A stretch of DNA of 64,000 nt, from NCBI GenBank assembly GCA_014058105.1, contig JACGCM010001620.1, positions 1,755,779-1,819,778 of the forward strand, in the 5' to 3' direction. The notes under the pieces were generated by a model that was not told the DNA's origin, ran no database searches, and saw only the letters and a program-made list of their open reading frames with translations. The translations under genes and the position numbers were made by a program. Origin of the DNA: Kingdonia uniflora (lineage: Eukaryota > Streptophyta > Magnoliopsida > Ranunculales > Circaeasteraceae). The first letter of the stretch is position 1, and each line of letters starts with the position of its first letter. Shown piece after piece: positions 33,857 to 46,286 of the stretch.

Positions 33857-35463
33857 ATGTCTTTTGATCCAGATCGGGGTTTCACAGAAATTGTGTCAGC
33901 GTTAAAGAGTTTTTGGAATATGGAAGCGTCTGCGAATATACAGTTTTTTGAACGTGTGGTTAATGGTAAGCTGTACTTTTTGATTAAATTTCGGTCTGCT
34001 TATGAATATAACTTTGTGTTGTTAAACCAACCTTGGAATTCCTACGGACATGCGTTTATATTATTGCCTTATGCGGCTCGGACGCCTATTGATCCCTTAA
34101 TTTTCAAGCATGTGCCATTTTGGGTAAGGTTTAATATCACTAAACCTTTTTTTGGTACCCCTAAGTTCCTTGTTGCCTTTGGGCAAAGTCTGGGCCAAGT
34201 GTTGGTTACCGAGCCAAATATAGAGAATCGCAGAGTGACAAAAAAAGGTTACAGAGCATGGGTGGTGATGGATATTTACGGAGGTTTTCCTCCGGCAGTA
34301 TGGGCGGGGACGAAGTACGGGCCATTTTTGATTAACACTTTGTATGAAGGGGCCCTAGTGAATTTCTGTGAGCGATGTTTTATGATGGGACATCGAGTTT
34401 CGGGATGCTCTTCTATCATTACTGAGGAGGACAACTTTGGTGGGGAGGGAGGGGTAGTCTCCTGATGGTGGACCTCATCAGAGGCCAGGTCTTGAGCAAG
34501 GGGTGCAGGCGCTGATCCCTCGTCGATCTCAGTCACATGCAATTGAGCAATCTGGAGCAGCGGAGCGTGTGGCCCCCGAGAATCTACCTCGCCCTAGTCG
34601 ACTCGCAAAAGGGAAGGATCCAGTGAGAGTTGAGCAGTTGAGTCCACCGCTTCAGACATCCCTGCGGGGGAGGTCACTGCAAATATCTCATCCAGAGGCC
34701 ACCTCAGACTGGCCGTTTTTTCATAGCGGAGCAGATTTTCTAGCTTTTGAGGGTCTCCCTGATATGGAGATGACAGGACCGACCGGGGACCCACTGAGGT
34801 GTCGGGGTGGCCAGGATGGCCGTGATACTCTTGCAGGTTTGGTTGGGGCCAGTCACAGACGTGTTAGATTCTTATTGAGGAGGAACATTTGACTCTCCAA
34901 GTGGATGGTTTAGTTTTGGAGGGTAGGGTTTTGACAGAGGAGGTTGAACAGGACTGGGAGCAGCCGGAGGGGGAGGACGACGGGGAAAGAGGGGCTGTGG
35001 TGAGTCTACAGGGGGGGAGACAGCGGTCTAATAGTGGGGGGGGGGGGGGGGGGTGGGGGGGGGGGGGCGAGGTGATTCATATTCGGAGCAGCTCAGGTGA
35101 TTTACGGCTTGTCCCCTCATTACCATCGGCCTCTCGCATGGCTTAAAGCCCAGTTGGAACTATGAGCTCGTCTTTTCGGGGTCAGGGTTCTCAGGAGCCT
35201 CACCAGGCACGACAGGATTTGGGTCCTTCTACTGGGTATTATCCATCTTCGTCTTGCGTGTCCCGTTGGCATCTGCGTACTGCTACACTTCTGGCTGAGA
35301 TGTCTATACCATTCCCGTCTCCTCTGGCCAGTACCAGCATGTCTTCTCACGCTCAGGTGCGTCATTCCTTGTCTCTTTCTTTTCAGCGTATTCGACGCAC
35401 ATATCTCTTGTTTGATCCTTCTATTAGGGTTCGGGTGGCTCCGCGGAGACCACCCGGGCCATT
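33857..35463 (+). pseudogene. LINE ORF1 (DUF4283, CCHC knuckle)
   Basis: The open part, 33857-34465 (202 codons), has the DUF4283 pattern (NFVLLNQPWNSYGHAFILLP, FKHVPFWVRFNI) and a knuckle CERCFMMGHRVSGC from about residue 171. The C-terminal part continues only in shifted frames to about 35463 and includes a G-rich tract. ORF1 proteins bind the LINE RNA. Frame shifts make this copy inactive. Confidence 0.75.
35035..35068 (+). repeat. Poly-G tract in LINE ORF1
   Basis: About 30 G residues broken by one T and flanked by GGTGGGG-like sequence. A shorter run lies at about 35918-35931. Confidence 0.9.
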
Positions 35464-37995
35464 ATGATTATTATATCCTGGAATTGCCGAGGTTTGGGTC
35501 GGCCGGCGGCAATTCGACACTTAAAAGAGCTTATTCGATCCTCCAACGAGGATATTATTTTTCTCGCTGAGACTAAACGATTCGTTGCAGAAATACAGAG
35601 TCTGGTACGTAATCTTAACTATCCCAATTGGGTAGATGTTCCGGCTTCTGGTGTTTAGGGCCGGCCGGGGGGTATATGTGTATTGTGGAAGGATAATATA
35701 TCACTTGATGTGGTTTTTAGTAATAAATACATCATTAATGTCCTGGTTACGTCAGAACCTGTGGATAATCCTTGGATGATTTCTTTTTTCTATTGTAGTC
35801 CGTACTAGAGAGATACGAATGAGAGTTGGCGGTTGTTGGAAACTACCGGTAATGGGTATACTGGTCCGTGACTTATTATGGGGGATTTTAATACTACTTT
35901 TGATAGCGCGGTTAAAGGGGGGGGGGGGGGGTAAACCTTTTCGGGCGGCTAAGAGTGCTTTTGCCCGGGAGGTTATACAGCAAGCAGGTCTCATTGATCA
36001 AGGTTTCTCTGGGCATCCCTTTACTTGGAATAACAGACGGTGGGGTTGGGCTAATATTAAAGAGCGGCTGGATCGGAGTATGGTTAATGCCGATTGGATG
36101 TTTATCTTCCCGACATCTAAGGTTTTGCATTTACCTGCCCTTGGGTCGGATCATACCCCGTTAAGCCTTGATACTACCCCTCAATTTTTGACTCTAGATA
36201 AATGTTTTCGTTTCCAAACCATTTGGACTCGGGAACCCCAATTCCCTCTTTTGATCAAGAATCTCTGGAAAAGTACGGATAGCGGATCCCCAGCCCAACT
36301 GGTCAAGGATAAATTTTCAAATACGAAAGCCAGCCTTAGAACCTGGAATAAAATTTCTTTTGGTCACGTCCCTAGTAGACTTATTGCGTTAAAAGATCAT
36401 ATAGCTTGTTTGCAGACCCTTCCCTTTGAGGAGGGTAACGCTTCCTGGTAACAGGAACTTCTGGGGGAGTTGGAAAAACTCCAACTGCTGGAAGAGATGT
36501 TCTGGCGGCAGAAATCTCGGGTGAACTGGTTGGTCGAAATGGATCGGAACACAATTTTTTTCCACATGCAGACTCTTTCCCAACGGAAGAAGAATTCCAT
36601 TGATTGGCTCAAGAATGAGGTTGGTTTGTGGACTTCGAATACAACAGAGATTGGGCAAATTTTCCTTCGCGATATGGCTCAGAATTATTAGACATCCTAC
36701 CCGGTGGGTGTCCCTGAATATCTTCAACACTTCACCCCGTATATTATGGCGGAGGACAATCTGTCCTTGTTGTGGGAGGTCACCTCAGAGGAGATTAAGG
36801 CGGCTCTTGATGATATTGGGCCTAATGAAGCTCCGGGGACAGCTGGCTTCCCTGCGCTATTTTTCTAACAATCGTGGGATGTGGTGGGTCCAGATATCTG
36901 TAACTCGGTCTCCACCTTATTTGTTTCTGGCTTCATGCCTAAGCATATCAATGCCACTCATGTGGTTATGATCCCCAAGAATGGTAATAAGGCACATCCT
37001 AGTGACTTTCGGCCTATCAGTCTGTGTAATGTGATCTATAAGATTATCTCTAAGATCCTCTCCAGGCGGCTCAAACCCCTCCTTGATAAAACTATCTCCC
37101 TGTTCCAAGGAGCTTTTGTGAGTGGTTGCCAGATCTTGGATAATGTGTTGGTGGCGCATGAACTTATTCATACGATGAAGCGTAAGAAGGGACGCTCTGG
37201 CCTCATGGGTATCAAGTTGGATATGTCCAAAGCTTACAATCGGATCGAATGGGGAACACTTATTCAATCCTTGGAAGCCCTTAGCTTCATCCCAACCCGG
37301 TGACATTGGATTGAACAGTGTATTTATACGGTTTGGTATTCTGTCCTGATTAATGGATCTGCCGATGGGTTCCTCACACCTAGTCAGGGCCTTCAGCAGT
37401 GCGACCCCCTTTCTCCCTTCCTGTTTATGATCCTGATGAAAGGCCTTTCGCGAGCATTGGGAGTTAAGGAAGCGGAACGGAAAATTCATGGCCTCAAAGC
37501 CTCCCGCCGGGCACCTCCGGTGTCCGACCTTCTTTTTACGGACAATTGTCTTCTTTTTTGTCGTGCGGATATTGCTGAAGCGTCCGAGATAAAATCTATC
37601 CTTGACAACTTCTGCGTAGCGACGAGTCAACAACTAAATTTGGCTAAATCGGGAGTGTTCTTCAGTAAAAACCTCCCTCATCGCCTGTGTCGTCTTGTCG
37701 CCCGCCTTCTCAAAATTAAAGTCATGCCGCTCGATGAATGATATCTGGGGACGAATCTCTTCTTTGCCCGGTCTAAAGCTCAGACCTTTCATCGCATTGA
37801 AGAACGTATTTCTAATCGGCTGCAATCTTAGTGAGGGATACTCCTTTCCCAGGCGGGACGTACTGTCCTGATCAAGTCCGTGATTTCGGCGATCCTTACG
37901 TATCAGATGTCCTGTTTTGCCTTACAAAAATCTACATGTAAAAATATCAATGGGGTTCAACGGGACTTCTGGTAGGGAAAAGGGAAAGATGCCCG
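35464..37995 (+). pseudogene. LINE ORF2: endonuclease and reverse transcriptase
   Basis: The endonuclease begins MIIISWNCRGLGRPAAIRHL (35464) with ETKRF, then FNTTFDSAV, GHPFTWNNRRWGWANIKERL and GSDHTPL. RT shows LHMVVMIPKNG-like and DFRPISLCNVIYKIISKIL, then LMGIKLDMSKAYNRIEWGTL and QGLQQCDPLSPFLFMI. The catalytic FADD block reads FTDN (about 37534-37545), so a catalytic Asp is gone. About eight in-frame stops (for example at 35656, 36449 and 36689). It stops at 37995, within the region after RT, where gypsy sequence begins. Confidence 0.88.
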
Positions 37996-38040
37996 GAAGC
38001 CGATGACACCACTCAGGGAAATGATGGCGGTGAAACTCAT

Positions 38041-41000
38041 ATGGGTTCTCTTTACTTGCTCAATGCCGTGACCACTCAGTTGCCTGAGGTTAAGCCGAAG
38101 AAGGGACTCATGTATGTGGACCTTAGTATTAATGGGCAGAGTACTTTGGCGATGGTTGATACCGGTGCTACCCACAGCTTTATTGCCATTCAAGAGGCAA
38201 ATCGTCTGGGACTACGTTTGGTGAAAGATTCTAGCCGGATGAAGGCTGTAAACTCTGCCGCAATGCCGATTCATGGTGTTGCCAAATTGGTTCCAGTTAA
38301 GATGGGACAGTGGAGTGGAAAGGTTAACCTTCTCACTGTGACATTGGATGATTTTAAGATTATATTAGGAATGGACTTTCTCTGCTACCACAAGGCTGTG
38401 CCGATGCCGTTCTTTAACTCCTTAGGGATTTTTGGTGACAATCCCTCAATCATTCAGATGTCCACGCAGAAAGATGAGGGCAGACTCTTATCAGCTCTTC
38501 AGTTGGAGAAGGGACTGAGGCGAGGGGAGCTAACTTACCTTGCAACCTTAAGGTTAAAGCCGGATGATCAGAATCATGATGCCTTGCCGGCGGAAGTCTC
38601 CCGAGTACTTACAGAATTCAAGGATGTGATGCCGAAAGAATTACCAAAGGTGTTACCTCCACGAAGGCCTATCGATCATCAGATTAAGTTAGTCCCTGGA
38701 ACCAAGCCTCCTGCGAATGGACCATATAGAATGAGTCCGCCTGAACTAGCAGAGCTTCGGAGACAGCTTGATGGACTATTGGGATCAGGCTTTATTCGCC
38801 CCTCAAAGGCGCCATACGGTGCCCCGGTCTTATTTCAGAAGAAACAAGATGGAAGCTTGAGATTGTGTGTCGACTATCGAGCCCTGAACAAGGTAACGGT
38901 GAAGAACAAGTATCCCATACCGCTCATTGCCGACTTATTTGACCAGCTTACGTCTGCGAAGTACTTCTCTAAACTTGATTTGAGATCGGGTAACTATCAG
39001 GTCAGGATCGTTGCCAGAGATGAGCCAAAGACGACTTGTTCCACTCGGTATGGGGCATATGAATTTCTTGTCATGCCATTCGGCCTGACCAATGCTCCTG
39101 CCACTTTCTGTACTCTTATGAATGAGCTCTTCCAGAAATATATCGACAAGTTTGTGGTGGTGTACCTGGATGATATTGTCATATACAACCGCACTATGGA
39201 AGAGCACCTTGAACATCTTCGCCTTGTATTCCAAGTCTTGCGACTGAACCAGTTATATGTCAAGTTGGAGAAATGCTCGTTCGCGCAGGAACAAGTTATG
39301 TTTCTTGGACATGTCATTGGCGGAGGACAGATCCAGATGGATATGGAAAAGGTCCACGCTATTGAGGAGTGGAGATCTCCTACGGAGGTTACAGAAGTGC
39401 GTTCCTTTCTTGGCCTTGTGAACTACTACCGCAAGTTCGTTGAAGGGTATTCGAAACGCGCGGTACCCCTTACAGATCTTCTCAAGAAAGACTTTTCTTG
39501 GTCTTGGTCCAAGAAGTGTCAAGCAGCATTTGACGATCTGAAGCATACGGTGATTAGCAATCCAGTCTTAGCCTTGCCAGATATTACCAAGCCGTTTGAG
39601 GTACATACTGATGCGTCTGATTTTGCTATCGGTGGAGTATTGTTACAAGAGGGACATCCAGTGGCATACGAAAGCAGGAAGCTGAACGATACCGAGAGGA
39701 GGTATTCATCCCAGCAGAAGGAACTCCTTGCTATTGTACATTGCCTACGAGTATGGCGACACTATCTATTGGGAATGAAGGTTCTGGTGAAGATCGATAA
39801 CCGTGCGGCAAGCCATTTCCTTACACAGAAGAAGTTGACCTCGATGCAGGCCCGTTGGCAAGAGTTTCTAGCCGAGTTTGATTTAGATCTCGAGCACAAG
39901 CCAGGGAGGATGAACAATGTGCCGGATGCATTAAGCCGTAAGGCTGAACTTGCGGCCACCTCTACCGCTGCCGAACAGTCTCACTCTTATGTTACCAGTG
40001 CCCTCCATGATAGGATCCGTGAAGGGTTGGCGGTGGATCCTCAGACCCAGGCCATGATTAACTTGGTGAAACAGGGGAAGACAAGACGGTTCTGGGTGGA
40101 AGATGGTCTTTTATACACGAAGGGACAGCGACTTTATGTTCCTCGGTTCGCTGGACTAAGGCGGGAGCTAATCAAGGAGTGCCATGATACTCTTTGGGCA
40201 GGCCATCCGGGCTGGCGGAGAACACTATCCTTGCTACACAGGGGGTACTATTAGCCAAATGATCAGAATGAAGTGATGGATTATACGCGGACTTGTCACA
40301 TTTGCCAACAAGACAAAGTTGATCGGGATTTGCCACTTGGATTGCTGGAACCACTTCCCGTGCCGACTCGACCTTGAGAAAGCGTCTCTATGGACTTTAT
40401 CTCTGGGTTACCCAAGACGAAAGGGTATGGTTCCATACTCGTGATCATCGACCAGTTCTCTAAGTATGCAACATTCATTCCGACTCCAATTGTTTGTACG
40501 GCAGAGAAAACAACGCGTCTCTTTGTGAAGCATGTTGTAAAGTATTGGGGCGTGCCAAAGGATATTGTCAGCGATAGCGATCCGAGATTTACTGGGAAGT
40601 TTTGGAGAGAAGTATTTAGATTACTGGGATCCACTCTCAACTTCTCAACCAGTAACCATCCACAGTCAGATGGTCAGACAGAATGCTTCAATGCAATGTT
40701 AGAAGAGTACCTCTGGCATTTTGTCAGGGTGAATAAGAAGGACTGGGCCGAACTTCTGGATGTAGCACAGTTTTGCTTTAATCTGCAGAAGAGTTCCTCC
40801 ACCAACAAGAGTACTTCCGAGATATTGTTAGGATAACAGCCCCTCACGCCGCACACGGTGGCCGCCGATTACAAGGGAAGTATTCTGAGAGCCTACCAGT
40901 TTGCAAAAGAATGGCAGAGAAATGCAGATATTGCCCGAGCCTCTCTAGAGAAAGCGTAAGCCAGAATGAAGAAGTGGGCCGACCAGAAGAGACGACCATA

Positions 41001-41478
41001 TTCTTTTCAAGTTGGGGACCTTGTTCTGAACAAGAGATCCCACCTCAAGCAGCGAGGTGGCAGAATACACCAAGGGCTGGTATCCAAGTACATTGGTCCG
41101 ATGCCAATCATTGGTAAAGTTGGGAAGGTTTCCTACAAGCTTCAATTACCTTCCCACCTTCGCTTCATCCATCCAGTGTTTCATGCCAGTACTCTAAACC
41201 CTTACCACCAAGATAAGGAAGATCCAAGCAGAACTACCGTCAGGCCTCATGTTCCGCTCAAGCTAGTAAGCTCTAGCGAAGTTCCAGAGAGTGTTCTTGA
41301 TCACAGAGTCACCCATGTTGATCCGGACACCAAAGATGAAGTTTATGAGTACCTTGTGAAGTGGAAGGATCTGCCAGATACTGAAGCCAGCTGGGAGCAC
41401 CAAGATTCTCATCCCCTTCTGGTCCGACTAAGGAAGACTGAGTCCAAGCAAGAGAGGAAAGAGAACAGACAGATGTGA
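38041..41478 (+). pseudogene. gypsy pol: protease, RT, RNase H, integrase, chromodomain
   Basis: One frame from 38041 to TGA 41476-41478, interrupted only by stops at about 40252, 40375, 40834 and 40957; no frame shift. Protease DTGATHSF starts at residue 40 of the first open part. RT has YLDDIVIY (Y375) and LGHVIGGG. RNase H has HTDASDF (Asp524). The integrase zinc finger ([16 protein letters not shown]) spans the first stop. The integrase core has MDFISGLPKTKG, DIVSDSDPRF and NHPQSDGQTE. The chromodomain near 41340-41400 reads YEYLVKWKDLPDTEASWE. Such proteins integrate the element into chromatin-marked sites. Catalytic residues are mostly kept, so inactivation is recent relative to the LINE. 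Confidence 0.93.
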
Positions 41479-41528
41479 AAGTAGAAGAAAAAGTCGACGA
41501 GGGCGTCTCCAAGCTGAGTGGGAGAGAG

Positions 41529-42490
41529 TGTGACGCCCAGGCTTTGTATATAGGTTCCTTAGGTTGTAAAAGAGCATTGTACAAATTTTCATTTATTTTT
41601 GTAAAGGTTAGCTTAGGAAAATGGGGGAGTACGCTTCGTCTCCACTTTTGATGTTTCATTTTAGAACTTAGCTGTTTTCCAATTTCATATATATGTAGAG
41701 GACTAGTATCCGATACACCCAAGAAGGAATTTAAGCTTGTAATAGTGCTTTGTAATAGTTGTTGATATTTGAATGAAATGATGCCTTCAAAGACCCTTTA
41801 TTCAGTTTTAGTGATGCGTTGAGATTATGTGATGCTTTGTGATGTTGTGTTGCTAAATAATTGATAGAGAAGAGTAATTAGGCTTACTTGGGACAGGTGT
41901 CTCGAGTGCCGCATGTGCCAAGCTTGATTTTAAGTTGGTCCGTGTCAACTACAGTAATTTCTCAGTTTTTTATTTTTGACGTCGATGGACGTAGGGATGT
42001 CGTACCCCCGCTCTTGGGTATAATCTCGAAAAATTCCACGGAAGATTTCAAGATTTCCAAAAGAGTTTTACCTTACAAATTTTGTGCATGTTCTACGGGA
42101 TGAAGACGAAAAGACTGGGATGCACATACGTGCGTGAGTTCTCAGACGGAGGGTTTGATGTGGCGCATCCCTCATAAGATCGTTTACCCACCGTACCATC
42201 TATGTTTATTTAATGTTTTGTATTTTAGTCTTTAGCTTAAGCCTTGTTGGAGAAGCCGTAGAATTCTATTTCAATTAGAATTAGGGTTCCTAATTCTAAC
42301 TCTCTTGTGTTCTATAAAAGGAGTGGTCTAGGTTATTAATTTCTTAGTTAGTTAATGCAGTTAATTCAGTTAAAGTAGTCTTGTTCAGAACAAAGTTCTA
42401 ATTATAAAATTAAGGTTCCTCACGGACCTAATTTCGGTTTATTAAAACTGGTGTTATTCTTGATTATTGGCTTCCGCGTAATCAGTTACA
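41529..42490 (+). repeat. 3' LTR of the chromovirus
   Basis: 962 bp, from TGTGACGCCC to ATCAGTTACA. Contains a CTATAAAAGGAG promoter-like box at about 42313. A truncated inverted copy lies at 1151-1785. Confidence 0.85.
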
Positions 42491-42512
42491 TCAGTAATAC
42501 TTTAGATACTTG

Positions 42513-42772
42513 TAGATAATACTTTCTGGTAGGGACCTTTCTTTGATTCGCCTTCTTTTCAAGCATTGCAGTGTAGATACATAAGATTCTTTTCAATCCC
42601 AGTCAAAGGATGGTGGCAAAGTAGTCTAAACTCTAAATTCTCGAGGGGTATGCCTAAAATCAACATAGACGTTCTTCAATTAAATTGATGAAGTCGATGT
42701 AGATGTGGGGGTGTATTCTGAGTCGTACATGCAACATGGCCTTTACCTCTCACGGTTTTAATATAAACACCA
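42513..42772 (+). repeat. Segment duplicated at 62858-63093
   Basis: Runs from ATACTTTCTGGTAGGGAC to TTTTAATATAA. It shares TTCAAGCATTG(C/T)AGTGTAGATACATAA, TCTTTTCAATCCCAGTCAA and GGGGGTGTATT.TGAGTC blocks with the second copy in the same orientation. Confidence 0.88.
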
Positions 42773-44084
42773 ATACTGCAGCTGAACTTTTTGCTTGCTA
42801 TATGGTCCTTATCTTCATGTGGCCAATTTGATATTTATGTAACCTAATATATTTGTATTTTTTATTGTACCTATAATTATTGCACTTCGAGAGCCATGCT
42901 GTTGCATCACATCAGCATATTCAGCTCGCAAGGTAACTTAATCTAATTTTGAGCATGTAATGCAGGCAAAGGTGATTTGCTTTCCAAGATGAATCTACTG
43001 GGACGGTAACCAAAAAAAGTTGATCTACAAGATCATGATCAAGTCCATCCCCATGGTTGAGAGTACGAGAAATTTTAAGATTTACCGTCAATACTCGCGG
43101 TTGATGAGGATATTCATCAGGAAGCATCTGCGGCCACCCAGCTTAGAGTAAAGGATAGTTCCTTTGTTTGTATAGGAAGTTTAAGAATTGAATGACTGCA
43201 TGAATATTTGATGGTCCTATGACCACAGAAATATCTAGTGCTCTGAGAATAGAAGAACCTAAACAAGATGCATATCATCCTGATGCTTAAGTTTCTAATG
43301 TTATCAGATATTGGGAATGCAATATTAGATGAAACCTCTAAAGAAGACCTGATGGGTGCTCATATTGAAACATTAGATGACGATGAATCAGTCAAAGTAG
43401 ATTAGCTAACATGGGGCCCTGATTCTTATTTCAAGAATGATTATCAGGGCTGAGTAAGAACAAGATGTACAACTTGAGTTTGAGATGACTATGCCATATG
43501 GTGAAAGCAGAACACACAAGTTAAAGATTTTATAAAGCTTAGGGAGTTGAAGCAGATGTCAGGTTAAAGATCATCAAAGAAATCAAACAGCAACAACAAC
43601 GGTGGTTCGAAGAAGGGGAAAGGGGAAAACACAGGCGGCCTCTAGAAACGCTTGAAAACTTTTTATTGCACGACAAAGACAATTAGATGTTACTATGTTT
43701 CTTGCAGTCAGCTATCTCATCGATTTTGACAAGGATGGGTAAGCACTTAACTTCGTACCTTTACTTATAATCTTATTCTTTGTTTTAGCTGATCTTTTAA
43801 GTAATTAAGTTGAAGGTTACTTAGTTATAATGTTGGGATCTGATCCGTGGACATTTAAATAATGTTTCTAATAAAACTAGTAAAAAATACCATTATTAAT
43901 TTGAAACATGAACGGACATAAATAAATTTAGATGGCGTATTCTTAATAAAACTTCAATCAAGTTGCTACACAAATGTAAAAAAGTGAATCAAAAGAGAAA
44001 ACATTGAACTTCTATTGCAAGTTTTACGAATTGTATATGCAAATTAAAAAAAAAAAAAAGGATTTTGGTATGTAAATAAACTAA
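42773..44084 (+). other. Unassigned, with a decayed coding-like stretch
   Basis: Between about 42960 and 43650 one can read interrupted peptides such as ILDETSKEDLMGAHIETLDD and SSKKSNSNNNGGSKKGKGE. These look like remains of a protein gene I cannot name. The rest (43700-44084) is AT-rich with no recognised feature. Confidence 0.35.
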
Positions 44085-45780
44085 TTTGATGTGAATCGTC
44101 ATCTCATGGTCGTTTCTCACTATCTATGGTTTATATACGTCTATGTTAGTTTGATTTAAGCCCATCTCCTAGAGAAGCTGAGTAGGTTTTAGAGAGTTCC
44201 TAATTAAACAACAAGATTAGAAATGTATTTTTTTTAGTTTATAGAGTATTCATAATTAGGGTTTCCACCCCATTATGTTTTATAAAATTGAGGTTAGGTT
44301 CTCTATTTTGGTTGGTTTACGATTTGAAAAAAATTCAGTTTAGGATTAGGTTTTAGTTTTCAGTTTTGTTTTGATTTGAGTTTGATTTCAGTTTTGAGTT
44401 TAGAAAAAACCATAATTTTGAATTAGGTCTAAATTGGCATAATATACTTCCCAATTTTGCTTCCGCTTTGAGAGTTTACGTTAAATTGGTACCAGAGCTA
44501 GTAAGATTCTGTGAGATTTTTTCTTACACCGACTGCTACAGTGATTTCGGCATCTGCTACAGTATTTTCTGCGTCTGCTACAAGATTTTTGCGTTGTTAC
44601 AGTGATTTATACGGTTAAATTTTCCTTGGAGGAGTTCAAATTTCTAGATCCGCAAGATAGTTACAACGATTAAAGAGTTAAATACCAAGTTCGATAAGCT
44701 AGTCGCAGCTTTGGTTTCGAAATAATTTTTACCCCCTCATTTTAAAGCCCAATTTGGGCCAACGATAGTTTCACCGTTATCAGTGGAAACAACTTAAAAC
44801 CCCGACAAATGATTGATTGTAGGTTCGAAAGAGCTAGAGGAGTTCGCGAGTAAAGATGATGCAAAAGATTCTCACGTGCAAGGTTGCTCACGAGGGTGTC
44901 GTGTGGGTTATAAATCGATAAAAATTCAACACATGCTGAAACCCACACCCGAGCCAGACCCTAAAGCAGCTAACGCTAATGGAAGTTTTGCTTCCACCAG
45001 TAGGGAGAAGACCAATCAGAGATGGAGAGGATACCGAAGATCCCCACGACGTTTAGTGGATTCCTCGTGTTTGAACTCCAATCGGATATTGGGACAAAAT
45101 TCTAATATTTGACGAGTATCCAGATGATGTCATTAAGAAAGAGCTCGCTGATCCGTTTTGGGAAGGTTTCTTAGCTAATTTTGAGAAGCGAATACCATTG
45201 TTTACTTCATTTTTTGGACGTTCTTCAATATAAAGATATTGGTGACAAAACTATACCCCCGCACTTGGGTATAACTTTAGGTTATGGAAAATTTCGAGGC
45301 AGAATTTGAGGTTTGAAGACAAGTATGCCACATCAGATAGTTCTGAGTTTCGTGGTGTTTAAAAAACTTGTCGATTTCGTAGTCAAAATCTTTTGAAGAC
45401 GAAGGGATTCGATGTGAATTGCCATCTCATGGTCGTTTCTCACTATCTATGATTTATTTATGTTTATGTTATTTTGATTTAAGCCCCTCTGCTAGAGAAG
45501 CTTAGTAAGTTTTAGGGAGCTTCTAATTAACCAAAAAACTTAAAATGTCCTAATTAGGGTTTCACCCTCTTATGTTCTATAAAAGAGAGGGTAGGTTCTC
45601 TATTTCAGTTGATTGATGATTTGTAGAAAATTTAGTTTAGGTTTAAGTTTTAGTTTTCAGTTTAGTTTTGATTTGAGTTTAATTTAAGTTTCGAGTTTAG
45701 AAGAAACCTTAATTTTGAATTAGGTCTAAATTAGCGTAATATACTTCTCAATTTTGCTTCCGCGTTAAGAGTTTATGTCA
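44085..45780 (+). mobile_element. Short LTR-element relic
   Basis: LTR-like repeats at 44085-44485 (left end truncated) and about 45245-45775 share long blocks (CATCTCATGGTCGTTTCTC, TTTTGAATTAGGTCTAAATT, TTTTGCTTCCGC). The first is followed by TTGGTACCAGAGCTAGTAAG, a primer-binding-site-like sequence. The interior of about 750 bp keeps only a gag-like fragment (44813-45110, basic, Ser/Arg-rich). A further partial copy is at 60353-60850. Non-autonomous or heavily deleted. Confidence 0.75.
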
Positions 45781-46286
45781 TAATTATTTTTTTGGCCTCA
45801 ATCATTGAATCCAATTTGTTGATATATTACATTCTTTGGCCTTAATCATTGTATTCTTGCATACGTTATATTACTATATCGTTTATAGTTTTGACAATAA
45901 CAGTAAAAATTCAAGTTTATTTTTCATTTGCCACTGGTACTGATTGAGATACACTTGCTAGTAAGTCAGATTAAGCATAATGCCCTCCAAAACATAAGTA
46001 CAAAACATTTTCCCACCAATGAGTCATCAATTAATATTCAACATAGAATCCAATTTACATTATTTAGTGAAATAATTAGTGAGACACCATATCTCCAAAG
46101 CCAAATCCAAGAATCACAAAAGATTCAGTAGGCATTATTGACAAGTCCTGTAAAATTTTGAAACTGATAATGTAATAAAGGGTTTACAAGAGAGAAGTTG
46201 TACTTCAACAAAATTTAAAAAAGTAACTTTTAACACTTCGAATTCTTGAAAATCCTTTACTTTCATAGTGGTAATATTTTTAGGAG
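45781..46286. other. Intergenic, no feature recognised
   Basis: AT-rich; a TTTGGCCT(T/C)AATCATTG word occurs twice (about 45793 and 45837). Nothing else seen. Confidence 0.5.

Larger units (their letters stand above)
30965..37995. mobile_element. Plant LINE with its 5' part inverted against its 3' part
   Basis: The plus-strand part (about 32446-37995) holds a 5' UTR-like region, ORF1 with DUF4283 and CCHC, endonuclease and most of RT. The minus-strand part (32445-30965) holds exactly what is missing downstream: the post-RT region, zf-RVT, RNase H and an A-rich 3' tail. Together they make nearly one LINE, lacking only about 80 codons at the switch. This is the arrangement expected from twin priming during LINE insertion. 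Two independent fragments lying head to head is the alternative. Confidence 0.6.
37996..42490 (+). mobile_element. Ty3-gypsy chromovirus lacking 5' LTR and most of gag
   Basis: Protease to chromodomain, polypurine tract AGTGGGAGAGAG and a complete 3' LTR are present. There is no 5' LTR, primer site or gag: the sequence left of about 38000 is LINE. The chromodomain marks it as a chromovirus lineage. Confidence 0.88.

Noticed and set aside
36917..37633. 238-codon open frame on the minus strand
   Set aside because: It lies fully antisense to the LINE reverse transcriptase, whose motifs are clear on the plus strand. It shows no family motif and is a shadow.
41309..41722. 137-codon minus-strand frame over the gypsy 3' end
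   Set aside because: Antisense to the chromodomain and the LTR start; no independent support.
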